64,000 nt of DNA. Origin: Alphaproteobacteria bacterium. GTDB taxonomy: Bacteria; Pseudomonadota; Alphaproteobacteria; Sphingomonadales; Emcibacteraceae. Both the position numbers and the translations under genes were made by a program. The stretch is taken from contig NVTE01000002.1 of assembly GCA_002401455.1 (NCBI GenBank), forward strand, positions 232,319 through 296,318. The letters are read 5' to 3'. Below, one piece after another: positions 17,432 to 26,742 of the stretch (positions are counted from its first letter, which is position 1; the number at the start of each line of letters is the position of its first letter). A model generated the notes under the pieces. That model was not told the DNA's origin. It made no database searches and worked only from the letters and a program-made list of their open reading frames with translations.

Positions 17432-18829
17432 ATGGCTGGAACATTAAAACATCTGTCCATCAGGTCTAACCTTTCCCTGCGACTATTGCTGTTGACCATG
17501 TTCTTTGTCCTGCTGGCCGAAGTGCTGATCTATGTACCGTCGATCGTCAACTTTCGCAAGACCTGGCTTGAAGAACGACTGGCAGCGGCTAATATTGCCA
17601 TACTGGCCATCGAAGCCGCCCCCGACCATACCATCAGCGAAATGCTGTCCAAAAAGCTGCTCAGCAATGCCCAGGTTGCGGCCATCAGTCTTAAACAGAA
17701 AACCAAGAGACAACTGGTCCTCAATACCGACCTGCCGCTGAATGTCATGGCTCGTTATGACCTGCGCGATGCCTCTTACTTGGATATGATGTGGGACACC
17801 ATGAAAAGCCTGACCCACGGCCACCCTCACGGCAGCCTGATTGAGGTCACCGGATATGCCAATTTCATGCAGGATGACGACGAGGCTTTCATCCAGATCA
17901 TTTTCCATGAAAATCTGCTGTGCGAGGATATGCATCGCTATTCGGTCAATGTGATGCTGCTGTCGATCATGATCTCCCTGATCACCGCCGGGCTGGTTTA
18001 TTTCAGCCTGTCATACCTGTTGATTCGGCCGATAAAAAAAATGACCCGCAGCGTGATTGCCTTTCGCGCCGCCCCTGAAAATGCCACCAGTGACTTATCC
18101 GCCGCCGGTCGGCAGGATGAGATTGGCGTCATCATGCGCGAGCTGGGGACCATGCAGAATGAAATCCGCAATGCCCTGATTCAGAAAAAACATCTGGCCC
18201 AGCTCGGCGAGGGTGTCAGCAAGATCAATCATGACCTGCGCAATATCCTGTCCAGCGCCCAGATGGTCACCGACCACCTGAGCACCGTCGACAATCCAGT
18301 GGTCCAGAAGCTAACCCCGCGCTTTGTCACCGCCATCGACCGGGCGATCAGGCTGTGCGAGAATACCCTAAAATATGGCAGTTCCACGGTGGAAAAGCCC
18401 ACCCTCGCCCCGGTGGACCTGCATCAAACCGGGGAAGAGGTTATTCTATCCCTGGGCATTACTGAGCTTGAACATGTTAATGTTATCAATCGCATCCCCG
18501 AGGGCTTCACCATTGAGGCCGATGGCGACCAGATCTTCCGGGTATTCCTCAATCTATCGCGCAATGCCCTACAGGCCCTGAAGCAAAGCGGCGAAATAAC
18601 CCTGTCCGCCCACCGGGAGAACGAGCGGACGATCATCGACATCATGGATAATGGCCCCGGCATTCCCGCCCGGATCAGGGACACCCTGTTCCAGCCGTTT
18701 CATGTCAGCGGCAATGGTGGCTCCGGCCTGGGCCTGGCGATCTCGAAAGAACTGATCGAAGCCCACGGCGGCACCATAGAGCTGGTCAGCTCCAGCCATG
18801 ACGGCACCCATTTCAGGATTACCCTGTAG
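17432..18829 (+). CDS. Membrane sensor histidine kinase (orphan)
   Basis: 465 residues. Helix 1 (LRLLLLTMFFVLLAEVLIYVPSI) and helix 2 (VNVMLLSIMISLITAGLVYFSLSYLLI) enclose a periplasmic sensor of about 125 residues. A HAMP domain follows (IRPIKKMTRSVIAF), then the dimerisation helix with the phosphorylated His267 in SKINHDLRNILSS and an ATPase domain with the N box NLSRNALQAL, DNGPGIP and GGSGLGLAISKELIEAHGG. The dimerisation motif NHDLRN is of the HDLRN type common in alphaproteobacterial kinases. No response regulator is adjacent, so its partner is elsewhere. It is convergent with the LysR gene, only 17 bases apart. Confidence 0.93.
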   Translation: MAGTLKHLSIRSNLSLRLLLLTMFFVLLAEVLIYVPSIVNFRKTWLEERLAAANIAILAIEAAPDHTISEMLSKKLLSNAQVAAISLKQKTKRQLVLNTDLPLNVMARYDLRDASYLDMMWDTMKSLTHGHPHGSLIEVTGYANFMQDDDEAFIQIIFHENLLCEDMHRYSVNVMLLSIMISLITAGLVYFSLSYLLIRPIKKMTRSVIAFRAAPENATSDLSAAGRQDEIGVIMRELGTMQNEIRNALIQKKHLAQLGEGVSKINHDLRNILSSAQMVTDHLSTVDNPVVQKLTPRFVTAIDRAIRLCENTLKYGSSTVEKPTLAPVDLHQTGEEVILSLGITELEHVNVINRIPEGFTIEADGDQIFRVFLNLSRNALQALKQSGEITLSAHRENERTIIDIMDNGPGIPARIRDTLFQPFHVSGNGGSGLGLAISKELIEAHGGTIELVSSSHDGTHFRITL

Positions 18830-18846
18830 ATATACAGGGGACAACC

Positions 18847-19728
18847 TCAGTCACCACCCCCGCTTAGTCGGCCAGAATACCCCTCAAACCGGTCAGCGAT
18901 AAAGTCTATGAAGGTCCGGACCTTGGCATTGCTCATCATGTCTTTATGGGCCAGCACCCAAATCCAGTCCCGGGCAACAGGCACCGCCCCGGGGATTCGG
19001 ACAATTCCAGCGGCAGAATCACCCATAAAACATGGCAAGGACGCTATGCCCATACCTTCCTCGATCGCAGCCAGTTGAAGCACATCCGAATAGAGGTTCC
19101 CCCGGACCGGAATCGCAGGATATTTTTTCTTCTCAGGCCAGGCTAAATGCCTCGACCCATCGCCCCAGCCAAGCCACCGGCAGTCCTCAGGACAGGCCAC
19201 CGGGTCATGATTCTGTAGGTAGGCCAGACTGGCGTAAGCGGAGAAATATACCCGACCGACCCGTTTACCGGCCAGCGATTCCGGTGGATTATCCGCATGA
19301 CGGATCGCCACATCGGCCTCCCGGTTAGCTAGGTCCTTCATAGCGTAGGTCATATTCACCTCGACGGTGACATCAGGATAAAGTTCCATAAAGTCAACAA
19401 TGTCTGGCATCAGAAGATGGGTAGCAAAGCCGTTGGGAATGGTCACGCAGATCGTGCCCTCCAGGCGGGTGTCCCGGCCCAGAATATCACATTCGATGGC
19501 ATTGAACTCATCGCGGATTTTTGTCGCCGACTGAAAAAGATCCCGCCCGGTTTCTGTCAGCACATAGCCCTGGGGCCGGCGATCAAACAGCCGCGCCCCC
19601 ACAGCATCTTCCAGGGCTTTGATCCGCCGGGCACAGGAAGTATGGTGCAGGCCCAGTTTAGCCGCCGCCTTCTTCAGGCCCCGGGCCTGGGCGATGGCCA
19701 GAAAAATCTTCACGTCATCCCAATTCAT
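18847..19728 (-). CDS. LysR-family transcriptional regulator
   Basis: 293 residues. An N-terminal winged helix-turn-helix (WDDVKIFLAIAQARGLKKAAAKLGLHHTSCARRIKALEDAVG) is followed by a periplasmic-binding-like effector domain from about residue 90. GGAAGGG lies before the ATG at 19728; nine more upstream codons are open but have no start signal. It is divergent from the DUF1330-like gene at 19891, with a LysR box (TTGC-N11-GCAA) between them, so that gene and the GST after it are the likely targets. The inducer is unknown. Confidence 0.92.
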   Translation of the reverse strand: MNWDDVKIFLAIAQARGLKKAAAKLGLHHTSCARRIKALEDAVGARLFDRRPQGYVLTETGRDLFQSATKIRDEFNAIECDILGRDTRLEGTICVTIPNGFATHLLMPDIVDFMELYPDVTVEVNMTYAMKDLANREADVAIRHADNPPESLAGKRVGRVYFSAYASLAYLQNHDPVACPEDCRWLGWGDGSRHLAWPEKKKYPAIPVRGNLYSDVLQLAAIEEGMGIASLPCFMGDSAAGIVRIPGAVPVARDWIWVLAHKDMMSNAKVRTFIDFIADRFEGYSGRLSGGGD

Positions 19729-19776
19729 CTGACTGCCCTTCCGGCTTGGCCCCATTCAATCTTTAGGGGTGCATAT

Positions 19777-19795
19777 TTGCTGTTATCAAACGCAA
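19777..19795. promoter_or_regulatory. LysR box between the regulator and the DUF1330-like gene
   Basis: TTGC at 19777-19780 and GCAA at 19792-19795 are separated by exactly 11 bases, matching the T-N11-A site of LysR regulators. It sits 49 bases before the regulator ATG and 95 bases before the divergent gene. Confidence 0.5.
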
Positions 19796-19890
19796 TATTA
19801 CTATCTATCCTGCAATTATACTACCCCTTAAGATCAGTCTCACAAGAAAAAATGCCCCCAGAAATAACATATGAGACATTGGATAAGCCC

Positions 19891-20682
19891 ATGACCAGAC
19901 TGAATTTAAAAATTGCTCTACCAACGCTGGTGATTTTTTTCGCCAGCTTCACCGCCGCCGCCACCGCGAAAGAGGCCCTCCCCATGGGGGTGGCCTCCCA
20001 TCACGCACAGACCAGAACAGCCGACATCACCTTCAAAAGCGGCAAAATCATCGAAGTGGCCTTTGCGTCGGTTGAAGGCGGCAAAGAAGCCCAGCTTAGC
20101 CGGAACTATTTCCCCAAGATCATGCCTCTGGCGGCAAAATACGGCGGTAAAATGCTCGGCAGCTTCAAGGTCACCGCCATCGTCCGGGGCGACATACAGC
20201 CCCAGATGATCGCCATTTTTGAATGGCCCAGCCTTGAGGCCCGCGACAGGCTCCTCGACGACAGGCAAGCACAGAAACTCTTTCCGATCCGTGATGATGC
20301 CATGACCTTCTTCAAACAGGCCTTTTACACGACAGATAAAGATATCACCGTAACCTTCCGTCAGGACAAGACCTATGAGTTCTTCAACGCCTGGCTCTCA
20401 GATGAGGCCGATGAGCTTCTGCCCAGATATTTCGCCCAGTCAGCAGAGGTTAAAAATAAATATGGCCCACCAAAATTCGTCGCCAGCCTGACCCCCTTCG
20501 CGGGTGGCCCGACAGCGGATTATATCCTCAACCCCCATATGTTCGGTATCGTCGAATGGAATAATACCCAGACCTATTATGGCCTGGCCGCTGACCCGGA
20601 CTTCAAAAAATCCGTGCCCCTGCTCAACCGGTCCCTGACCCGTATGGACATGATGCACGCCACCTTCAATTTCCCAAAATAA
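19891..20682 (+). CDS. Exported protein with two tandem DUF1330-like domains
   Basis: 263 residues. A signal peptide (MTRLNLKIALPTLVIFFASF, cleaved near AAATA-KEA) predicts export. Two similar halves follow: about 45-150 (FKSGKIIEVAFASVEGG ... MIAIFEWPSLEARDRLLDD ... FFKQAFYTT) and about 155-263 (FRQDKTYEFFNAWLSDE ... MFGIVEWNNTQTYYGLAAD ... RMDMMHATF). Each has the edges of a dimeric alpha/beta barrel (DUF1330 or ABM type), so one polypeptide may form the fold that normally needs a dimer. I chose the ATG at 19891 because the signal peptide begins there; the frame is open upstream to 19417. Function unknown; members of this fold bind small organic ligands or heme. Confidence 0.8.
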   Translation: MTRLNLKIALPTLVIFFASFTAAATAKEALPMGVASHHAQTRTADITFKSGKIIEVAFASVEGGKEAQLSRNYFPKIMPLAAKYGGKMLGSFKVTAIVRGDIQPQMIAIFEWPSLEARDRLLDDRQAQKLFPIRDDAMTFFKQAFYTTDKDITVTFRQDKTYEFFNAWLSDEADELLPRYFAQSAEVKNKYGPPKFVASLTPFAGGPTADYILNPHMFGIVEWNNTQTYYGLAADPDFKKSVPLLNRSLTRMDMMHATFNFPK

Positions 20683-20701
20683 TCAGAAGAAAGAACTTCA
20701 T

Positions 20702-21364
20702 ATGACTATACAGCTTTATCTTGACCACAGGTCAGGCAGTTGTCGGCGCGTTATGGCCGTGGCAAAACATTTATCCCTTGATCTGGAGGAAGTTTTCGTC
20801 GATTTACTCGCCGGTGGCACCCAGACCGAAGATTTCCTGGCCCTGAATCCGGCCGCCATGGTGCCGGTGATGACCCATGACCGTCCGGAGGGCAGCAAGC
20901 TGGTCCTGACCGAGGCTGCCGCCATTATGATTTATCTCTGCGAACAGCATCCGGGGCAGACCCTATGGCCGGCGACGGATGACCGGATTGAGGTCCTGAA
21001 ATGGATGTTCTGGGCGGCCGAACATTTCCGTCCGCCGGCCCCGGTCTATTTTGAGGAGAAATTCATCGCCCCCCTCATGGGCGGACAGGAGAATGGCCCC
21101 CGCCTGGCCGAGGCCGAGCGGCAGGTCGAAAGACACGCCCCGGTTCTGGATGCCCATCTCAGCGGCCGGGACTATGTGGTCGGCGAGACCGTCACCCTGG
21201 CTGATTATGACCTGGCCGCCGCCCTGAGCCAAATGAGCCGCAGCCATGTGCCCTATGATCGCTATCCCAACATCATGCGCTGGGCAGCACATCTGGAACA
21301 AACCAATGCCGCCTGGCGCGATACCGGCATGCTGTTAAATAGCCGCATGAGCCAGGTCGCCTAG
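20702..21364 (+). CDS. Glutathione S-transferase family protein
   Basis: 220 residues. An N-terminal thioredoxin-like domain (IQLYLDHRSGSCRRVMAVAKHL, with the glutathione-binding NPAAMVPVM and LTEAAAIMIYLCE) is followed by an all-helical C-terminal domain with the usual GETVTLADYDLAAAL. Ser11-Ser13 or the nearby cysteine could be the catalytic residue; the class cannot be settled by eye. It is 19 bases after the DUF1330-like gene and probably in the same unit, under the LysR regulator. It may conjugate or isomerise an electrophilic substrate, but no substrate is indicated. Confidence 0.9.
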   Translation: MTIQLYLDHRSGSCRRVMAVAKHLSLDLEEVFVDLLAGGTQTEDFLALNPAAMVPVMTHDRPEGSKLVLTEAAAIMIYLCEQHPGQTLWPATDDRIEVLKWMFWAAEHFRPPAPVYFEEKFIAPLMGGQENGPRLAEAERQVERHAPVLDAHLSGRDYVVGETVTLADYDLAAALSQMSRSHVPYDRYPNIMRWAAHLEQTNAAWRDTGMLLNSRMSQVA

Positions 21365-21374
21365 GTCACTACCC

Positions 21375-21410
21375 AAAAAAACAGGGAGTGGACACCACGC
21401 CCACCCCCTG
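21375..21410 (-). terminator. Terminator after putA
   Basis: CAGGGAGTGG at 21382-21391 pairs with CCACCCCCTG at 21401-21410 with a single mismatch and a nine-base loop. Read on the minus strand the hairpin is followed by a run of seven T. It begins six bases after the putA stop codon. The plus strand has no T run, so the GST gene is not served by it directly. Confidence 0.75.
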
Positions 21411-21415
21411 CCTTG

Positions 21416-24400
21416 CTAATCGTCCTCCAGACTGAACAGGTCCGTATTGCCGCCGGTGGCCACTGTATTGATGGTCAGGGTTTTTTCCGTGGCGAAGCGA
21501 AACATATAACGTGGACCACCGGCCTTGGGGCCGGTGCCGGACAGGCCCTGGCCGCCAAAGGGCTGCACCCCGACCATGGCGCCAACAATATTCCGATTGA
21601 TATAGGTATTGCCCACATCAAGCTTACTGAAAATATCCTGGGCCACGGCCTCAATCCGGCTGTGCACCCCAAGGGTCAGGCCAAAGCCTGTCGCCCGGAT
21701 CTGCGCCAGCACCTTGTCCATATCCTTGGCTTTATAGCGCAGGATGTGCAGCACTGGACCAAACACCTCCCGGGTCAGCTGATCGAGGGAGCTGATCTGG
21801 TACATACGGGGGCCGAAAAAAGTCCCCGCCGCACAGTCCGCCGGTAACGGCACCTCGGCCAGCAACTTAGCCTGGCCTTCCATGACGGTCCCATGATCGC
21901 GCAACAGCTGGCGGGCCTTGTCATCAATCACCGGCCCGACATCGGTCGACAGTTTAAGCGGGTCGCCCAAAGTCAGGCACGCCATGGCCCCGGTCAGCAT
22001 CTCAATCACCTTGTCGGCGACATCTTCCTGCAGATACAGCACCCTGAGCGCGGAACAGCGTTGTCCCGCCGACTGGAAGGCTGAGGAAATCACATCATCA
22101 ACCACCTGTTCAGGCAGGGCCGTGCTATCGACAATCATCACATTCTGACCGCCGGTTTCCGCGATCAGCGGCACAATCGCCCCGTCCCGGTTGGCCAGCG
22201 CCCGGTTAATAATCTTGGCGGTATCGGTCGAGCCAGTGAAGGCGACGCCGCTGATGCGCTCATCGGCCACCAGCCGGCCCCCGATCCGGGCACCCTCCCC
22301 CGGAATCAGATGCAGCACATCGCCCGGCACGCCAGCTTGGTGAAGAATTTTAACGGCTTCCCCGGCAATGATCGGGGTCTGTTCAGCGGGCTTGGCGATC
22401 ACCGCATTACCCGCCGCCAGCGCCGCCGCCACTTGGCCGACAAAAATCGCCAGCGGGAAGTTCCACGGACTGATACACAGGAACGTACCCCGGCCATGGA
22501 GCGACAGGGCGTTACTCTCCCCCGTACAGCCGGGCAGGATCAGCGGTTCGGCAAAATTGGCCACCGCCTGCATCGCGTAATAACGCAGGAAATCAACGGC
22601 TTCGCGCACTTCGGACAAGCTGTCAGCAATAGTCCGGCCGGCTTCCCGGGCAATGATGCCCATCAGCGGCTCGCACTGGCCTTCCATCAGGTCGGCCGCC
22701 CGGTTCAGGATATCCGCCCGGGCCTGACCACCGAGCTTATCCCAGGATTTCTGGGCTGCCACACTCAGGTCAAGGGCGAGATCCATATCACCGTCTTCGG
22801 GAATGCCCACCGTGCCGACGATCTGGCGAACGTCAGCCGGATTGACAATATCCGTCGTCGGTCGTTTCAGCAATTTGCCGCCGATGATCGGGCCGACGGT
22901 CAGGGGTTGTGCCACAGCCTGTTCCATTTTCTGGATGATATGCGCCATCTCCACCGGGTCGTCAAGATCACGGCCGGCAGCATTCTTGCGCGGCCCGGCT
23001 TCCCGGCCAGAGGCCGACAGAATATCCACCGGCAGGGCGATCTTGCCGTGGCGGCGCGGCGTGGCGCCCTCTACCTGGCCCATGCAGTCCTGCATCAGCT
23101 CCTCAACGGCGACATGTTTATCCATGAAGCGATTGACGAACGAACTGTTGGCGCCATTTTCCAGCAGCCGCCGCACCAGATAGGGCAACAGGTCCTGATG
23201 GGCACCAACCGGGGCGTAAACTCGCATATTGACTGGCGTTGATACTGTTTCCTGCAGTTGCTGATAGAGCAGATGGCCCATGCCATGCAGCCGCTGGAAT
23301 TCAAAATCCCGGGTGTCGCCCGCTAACTCCAAAATCAGGGCCACGGTATAGGCATTATGGGTGGCGAACTGGGGATAGAGCACATCCCGGGCCAGCATCA
23401 TGCGTTCGGCACAAATCTGGTAACTAAGATCAGTGCTGGGCTTGCGGGTATAGACCGGATAATCCGGCAGACCCATTTCCTGGGCATGCTTGATCTCGCT
23501 GTCCCAGTAAGCGCCCTTGACCAGACGGACCATGAATTTCCGGTTCAGCTCACGGCCGAGGGTAATCAGCCAGTCGAGCACATAGGGCGCACGCTTCTGA
23601 TAGGCCTGAACCACAATGCCGAGCCCATCCCAGGCCATGAGCTCCGGGTCCCGGGCCAGGGCCTCAAATATATCCAGGGAAATATCCAGCCGGGCCGCTT
23701 CTTCTGCATCAATGGTGAAGCCCAGACCCCGTTCCTTTGCCGCCATCGCCAGGGCGCGAATTTTGGGCAGCATCTCGCCCATAACAATGTCTTTCTGGGC
23801 AAATTCATAGCGCGGATGCAGGGCGGAGAATTTGACCGAAATTCCGTGGGCGCCATAGACCGTATCCTGGTCATTATCCACGCCAATCTTTTCGATCGCC
23901 AGCATATAGGCGTCAAAATAGGCGGCGGCATCATTCAGGGTCCGCGCGCCCTCGCCCAGCATATCGAACGAAAAGCGGGTGCCCGGGGTATTTTCCTTTT
24001 TTCCGCGCTTGGCCGCCTCCTCGATGGAGCGGCCCAGGACATATTGCCCGCCCATGATCCGCATGGCCTGGCGCACGGCTTTACGAATGATCGGCTCGCC
24101 GGATTTTGACACCAGCCGCTTCATCCAGCCGGAGACATTCTTGGTCACATCATCGCCCAGACTGACGATCCCGCCGGTCATCATCAGGCCCCAGACCGAG
24201 GCATTGACAAACAGCGAGTCCGATTTGCCCTTATGATCGCTCCAGTCACCGGACTGAATTTTTTCGGCAATCAGCTTGTCCGCCGTCAGCCCGTCCGGCA
24301 CCCTGAGCAGGGCCTCGGCCAGACACATCAGCGCCACGCCTTCCCGGTTGGACAGGCCAAATTCCTGGAGAAAATAATCCATCGTGTCCTGATCATCACT

Positions 24401-24595
24401 TTTTGACCGGGACCGGGTCACAAGGTCGCGAGCCGCAGTGACAATGCGCTTCCGCGCCGCCCCGGACAGGCCACAGCTGTCCAGAAGATTGGTGATACAA
24501 ACCTCCTCATCCGCATGGGTCACCTGGCGCAGCACAGCGCGAATGTCAGAAAGGGTTTTAACTTGAGCAGCAGAATTTTCAGCCAGAGAATACAT
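21416..24595 (-). CDS. putA: Bifunctional proline dehydrogenase / glutamate semialdehyde dehydrogenase
   Basis: 1059 residues. The N-terminal part (about 1-140) is helical and shows no ribbon-helix-helix, so this PutA is not its own repressor. The FAD-dependent proline dehydrogenase barrel spans about 170-470 (RFSFDMLGEGART, FMVRLVKGAYWDSEI, THNAYT). The NAD-dependent aldehyde dehydrogenase spans about 560-1030, with Glu813 in AETGGQN and the nucleophile Cys847 in GQRCSAL. It oxidises proline to glutamate by channelling the intermediate inside one protein. I start at the ATG at 24595 (GAGG five bases upstream) rather than the GTG at 24598. The Lrp/AsnC gene at 26939 is a candidate regulator. 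Confidence 0.97.
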   Translation of the reverse strand: MYSLAENSAAQVKTLSDIRAVLRQVTHADEEVCITNLLDSCGLSGAARKRIVTAARDLVTRSRSKSDDQDTMDYFLQEFGLSNREGVALMCLAEALLRVPDGLTADKLIAEKIQSGDWSDHKGKSDSLFVNASVWGLMMTGGIVSLGDDVTKNVSGWMKRLVSKSGEPIIRKAVRQAMRIMGGQYVLGRSIEEAAKRGKKENTPGTRFSFDMLGEGARTLNDAAAYFDAYMLAIEKIGVDNDQDTVYGAHGISVKFSALHPRYEFAQKDIVMGEMLPKIRALAMAAKERGLGFTIDAEEAARLDISLDIFEALARDPELMAWDGLGIVVQAYQKRAPYVLDWLITLGRELNRKFMVRLVKGAYWDSEIKHAQEMGLPDYPVYTRKPSTDLSYQICAERMMLARDVLYPQFATHNAYTVALILELAGDTRDFEFQRLHGMGHLLYQQLQETVSTPVNMRVYAPVGAHQDLLPYLVRRLLENGANSSFVNRFMDKHVAVEELMQDCMGQVEGATPRRHGKIALPVDILSASGREAGPRKNAAGRDLDDPVEMAHIIQKMEQAVAQPLTVGPIIGGKLLKRPTTDIVNPADVRQIVGTVGIPEDGDMDLALDLSVAAQKSWDKLGGQARADILNRAADLMEGQCEPLMGIIAREAGRTIADSLSEVREAVDFLRYYAMQAVANFAEPLILPGCTGESNALSLHGRGTFLCISPWNFPLAIFVGQVAAALAAGNAVIAKPAEQTPIIAGEAVKILHQAGVPGDVLHLIPGEGARIGGRLVADERISGVAFTGSTDTAKIINRALANRDGAIVPLIAETGGQNVMIVDSTALPEQVVDDVISSAFQSAGQRCSALRVLYLQEDVADKVIEMLTGAMACLTLGDPLKLSTDVGPVIDDKARQLLRDHGTVMEGQAKLLAEVPLPADCAAGTFFGPRMYQISSLDQLTREVFGPVLHILRYKAKDMDKVLAQIRATGFGLTLGVHSRIEAVAQDIFSKLDVGNTYINRNIVGAMVGVQPFGGQGLSGTGPKAGGPRYMFRFATEKTLTINTVATGGNTDLFSLEDD

Positions 24596-24741
24596 CACAA
24601 CCTCGATATAATGAATTAATATATGCTGTGAATATAACCAGTAAGCAGCAGAATATCTCGCTATAATTGGATTTTTAGCGATACTTAATCTATTAAAATA
24701 GCATAAATCCAGATTAATACACTAGATAAAGGATAAATAGA

Positions 24742-26121
24742 CTAACATTCGACCACATTGACCGCCAGGCCGCCTTTGGAGGTTTCTTTGTAGATGGCTT
24801 TCATGTCCGCGCCGGTCTGGCGCATGGTTTCGATCACCTTATCCAGCGACACCATATGCTTGCCATCGCCGCGCAGGGCCAGACGGCTGGCATCGATCGC
24901 CTTGACCGCGCCCATGGCGTTGCGTTCAATGCAGGGCACCTGAACCAGGCCCCCAATAGGATCGCAAGTCAGGCCAAGGTTATGTTCCATGCCAATCTCT
25001 GCGGCATTCTCCACCTGCTCCACCGTGCCGCCCATGACCGCCGTCAGCGCGCCCGCTGCCATGGAACAGGCGACACCCACCTCACCCTGGCAACCGACCT
25101 CGGCCCCGGAGATGGAGGCATTTTTCTTGTAAAGCGAGCCAATGGCCGCCGCCGTCAGCAAGAAGTCATAAATGCCTTCCCGGTCCCGGCGGTTATAAAA
25201 CCGGTCAAAATAGCGCAGCACGGCCGGAATGATCCCGGCGGCCCCATTGGTCGGCGCGGTGACCACCCGGCCCCCGGCGGCATTCTCTTCATTAACCGCC
25301 AGCGCCCACAGGTTAATCCAGTCGAGAATCACCGTCGGATCACATAGCTGGCGTTCCTGGCTCTTGCACAGGTCTTCATAATGCTGGGCCGCGCGGCGTT
25401 CCACCTCCAGGCCACCGGGCAGGATGCCGCGCTGGCTGCAACCCCGGTCAATACAGCTTTCCATGGCCTGCCAGATGGTCTCCATACCGTCTGTGAGCTG
25501 ATCGGTGCTGATCAGGGCGGTCTCGTTGGCCCGCATCAGCTCTGCAACCGTTAGGTCATGCTCGGCACACAGAGCCAGCAGCTCATCGCCGGAGCCAAAG
25601 GGATAGGGCACGGGGTCCTGCAGCACGGGTGCGGTATTCTTGCCCATTTCAGCCTCTGACATGACAAAACCGCCGCCGACGGAATAATAGGTATCCCGGG
25701 ACAGCAGATCACCGGCGTCATCAAACACCTTGAACTCCAGGCCATTGGTATGGTGCGGCAGCAGAGCTTCCATCAGGAACGGCATATCGCCGGACGGGTC
25801 GAAATCAATGACCTGCTTGCCCAGGAGGCTGATCTTTTTGCTGCTCCGACAGTCGGCAACCAGGTCCTGAATAGACTCCGGGTCGATGCTGTCCGGCGTA
25901 TGACCCATCAGGCCCAACACCAGGGCGACATCGGTGCCATGACCGATCCCGGTCAGGGCAAGGGAGCCATAGACATTAATCTGAATTTTAGCAATTTGGG
26001 GGAACAAACCAGCCCCTTCCAGAGACAGAAGAAACTTTCGCGCGGCAATCATGGGTCCAACCGTATGAGAACTGGACGGACCGATACCGACTTTAAAAAG
26101 GTCAAAGACACTTAAGAACAT
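24742..26121 (-). CDS. sdaA: L-serine ammonia-lyase
   Basis: 459 residues, iron-sulfur L-serine dehydratase of the single-chain type. The beta domain at the N-terminus begins [23 protein letters not shown], and the alpha domain holds the cluster cysteines in [16 protein letters not shown] and [21 protein letters not shown]. It converts serine to pyruvate and ammonia, opening a route from amino acids into central metabolism beside putA. The start at 26121 has GGAG ten bases before it. Upstream on the same strand are a 48-residue ORF and a structured intergenic region; their link to sdaA is unproven. Confidence 0.96.
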   Translation of the reverse strand: MFLSVFDLFKVGIGPSSSHTVGPMIAARKFLLSLEGAGLFPQIAKIQINVYGSLALTGIGHGTDVALVLGLMGHTPDSIDPESIQDLVADCRSSKKISLLGKQVIDFDPSGDMPFLMEALLPHHTNGLEFKVFDDAGDLLSRDTYYSVGGGFVMSEAEMGKNTAPVLQDPVPYPFGSGDELLALCAEHDLTVAELMRANETALISTDQLTDGMETIWQAMESCIDRGCSQRGILPGGLEVERRAAQHYEDLCKSQERQLCDPTVILDWINLWALAVNEENAAGGRVVTAPTNGAAGIIPAVLRYFDRFYNRRDREGIYDFLLTAAAIGSLYKKNASISGAEVGCQGEVGVACSMAAGALTAVMGGTVEQVENAAEIGMEHNLGLTCDPIGGLVQVPCIERNAMGAVKAIDASRLALRGDGKHMVSLDKVIETMRQTGADMKAIYKETSKGGLAVNVVEC

Positions 26122-26175
26122 TGCTCTGTTACTCCGAGAATAAATCCACAGAGCTCCTGAAGCTCTTAATTCCTT

Positions 26176-26322
26176 TTATTTGGTATTCAGGCTTTTATCA
26201 ACCGACTTGATATGATCAAGCACCCGAAACCATTTATTAGTCTGACAAATTTGCATGGCCTGTGACCGCCCTAACCGGCGGATCAGCTGTCTCGCCAATG
26301 CTTCTACCGTTTCATTAGCCAT
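26176..26322 (-). CDS. Small hypothetical protein, 48 residues
   Basis: The frame reads MANETVEALARQLIRRLGRSQAMQICQ... and ends ...NTK: basic and helical, with a central MQICQTNKWFRVLDHIK. Pattern A-x-x-x-C-x-x-N-x-W-x-x-V-L recalls small, uncharacterised alphaproteobacterial proteins, but I cannot name a family. It lies 54 bases before sdaA on the same strand and behind its own promoter-like element (26449-26477). The spacing AGG to ATG is acceptable (GTAGGTACGAT-ATG). The coding is short, so the call rests on the codon use, promoter and position. Confidence 0.55.
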   Translation of the reverse strand: MANETVEALARQLIRRLGRSQAMQICQTNKWFRVLDHIKSVDKSLNTK

Positions 26323-26356
26323 ATCGTACCTACGCTTTCACTTAACTTAAATAAGT

Positions 26357-26371
26357 CGTACTCTTAGTACG
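26357..26371 (-). repeat. Perfect hairpin in the leader of the small ORF
   Basis: CGTACT-AAG-AGTACG on the minus strand is a perfect six-pair stem with a three-base loop. It lies 35 bases before the ATG of the 48-residue ORF and inside its predicted transcript. A second small stem (GGCTT-AAAA-AAGCC) occurs a little upstream at about 26392-26405. Either could be an mRNA structure or an operator. Confidence 0.4.
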
Positions 26372-26448
26372 TTAAATATCACCTAAAATTGTGGCTTTTT
26401 TAAGCCCGGAGAACTCTTCTTGTGAAAGAATATTCTGCTCTTAGCCCC

Positions 26449-26477
26449 GATTTACGCCTCATATAAGGTTCTGTCAA
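26449..26477 (-). promoter_or_regulatory. Promoter-like element upstream of the small ORF
   Basis: On the minus strand a perfect TTGACA (26477-26472) is followed after 17 bases by TAAATC (26454-26449). The -35 box is consensus and the -10 box is weak. It would give a leader of roughly 120 bases before the 48-residue ORF. Confidence 0.45.
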
Positions 26478-26582
26478 CGACTAAATAAATTTTTTAACGG
26501 GGGAGGATTATTGGCCGGATTTTTATGCTGTCACAGCTCCGTAAAATCCAGATTTCCCGGAGGGGAAAAGCCGAATTTTACC

Positions 26583-26733
26583 AAAAAAGGATGGTCTCGC
26601 GTATTTATGGGCCACAACCAAAGCTATCTCTTTTAGACCCCAACGGTATGAAGACTAACCCTCATACCCGATAAACTTTGTCAGACAGTCGGTAGCCACC
26701 CCGGACCATCTCTTCCATAAACACGCGAGAACC
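26583..26733 (-). ncRNA. Structured RNA candidate with a long closing stem and T run
   Basis: Read on the minus strand, 26733-26715 and 26610-26593 form a closing stem of about 18 pairs with one bulge and one G-T pair. That G-T pair would be an A-C mismatch on the plus strand, so the minus strand is the likely RNA. Six T follow the stem directly (26588-26583). Inside are a CAAAG...CTTTG plus TATC...GATA stem and a GGTATGA...TCATACC hairpin. The size (about 150) and rod shape recall 6S RNA, but the usual zapA/fau neighbours are missing and I see no diagnostic sequence, so the family is open. It may instead be a leader structure acting on the genes downstream. Confidence 0.55.
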
Positions 26734-26742
26734 AAGCAGTTC

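Noticed and set aside
22310..23242. Plus-strand open frame of 310 codons inside putA
   Set aside because: Antisense shadow of a well-defined enzyme.
26583..26733. Identity as 6S RNA, tmRNA or SRP RNA
   Set aside because: Size fits 6S but there is no zapA/fau context and no diagnostic sequence; the SRP loop and tmRNA tag region are absent.
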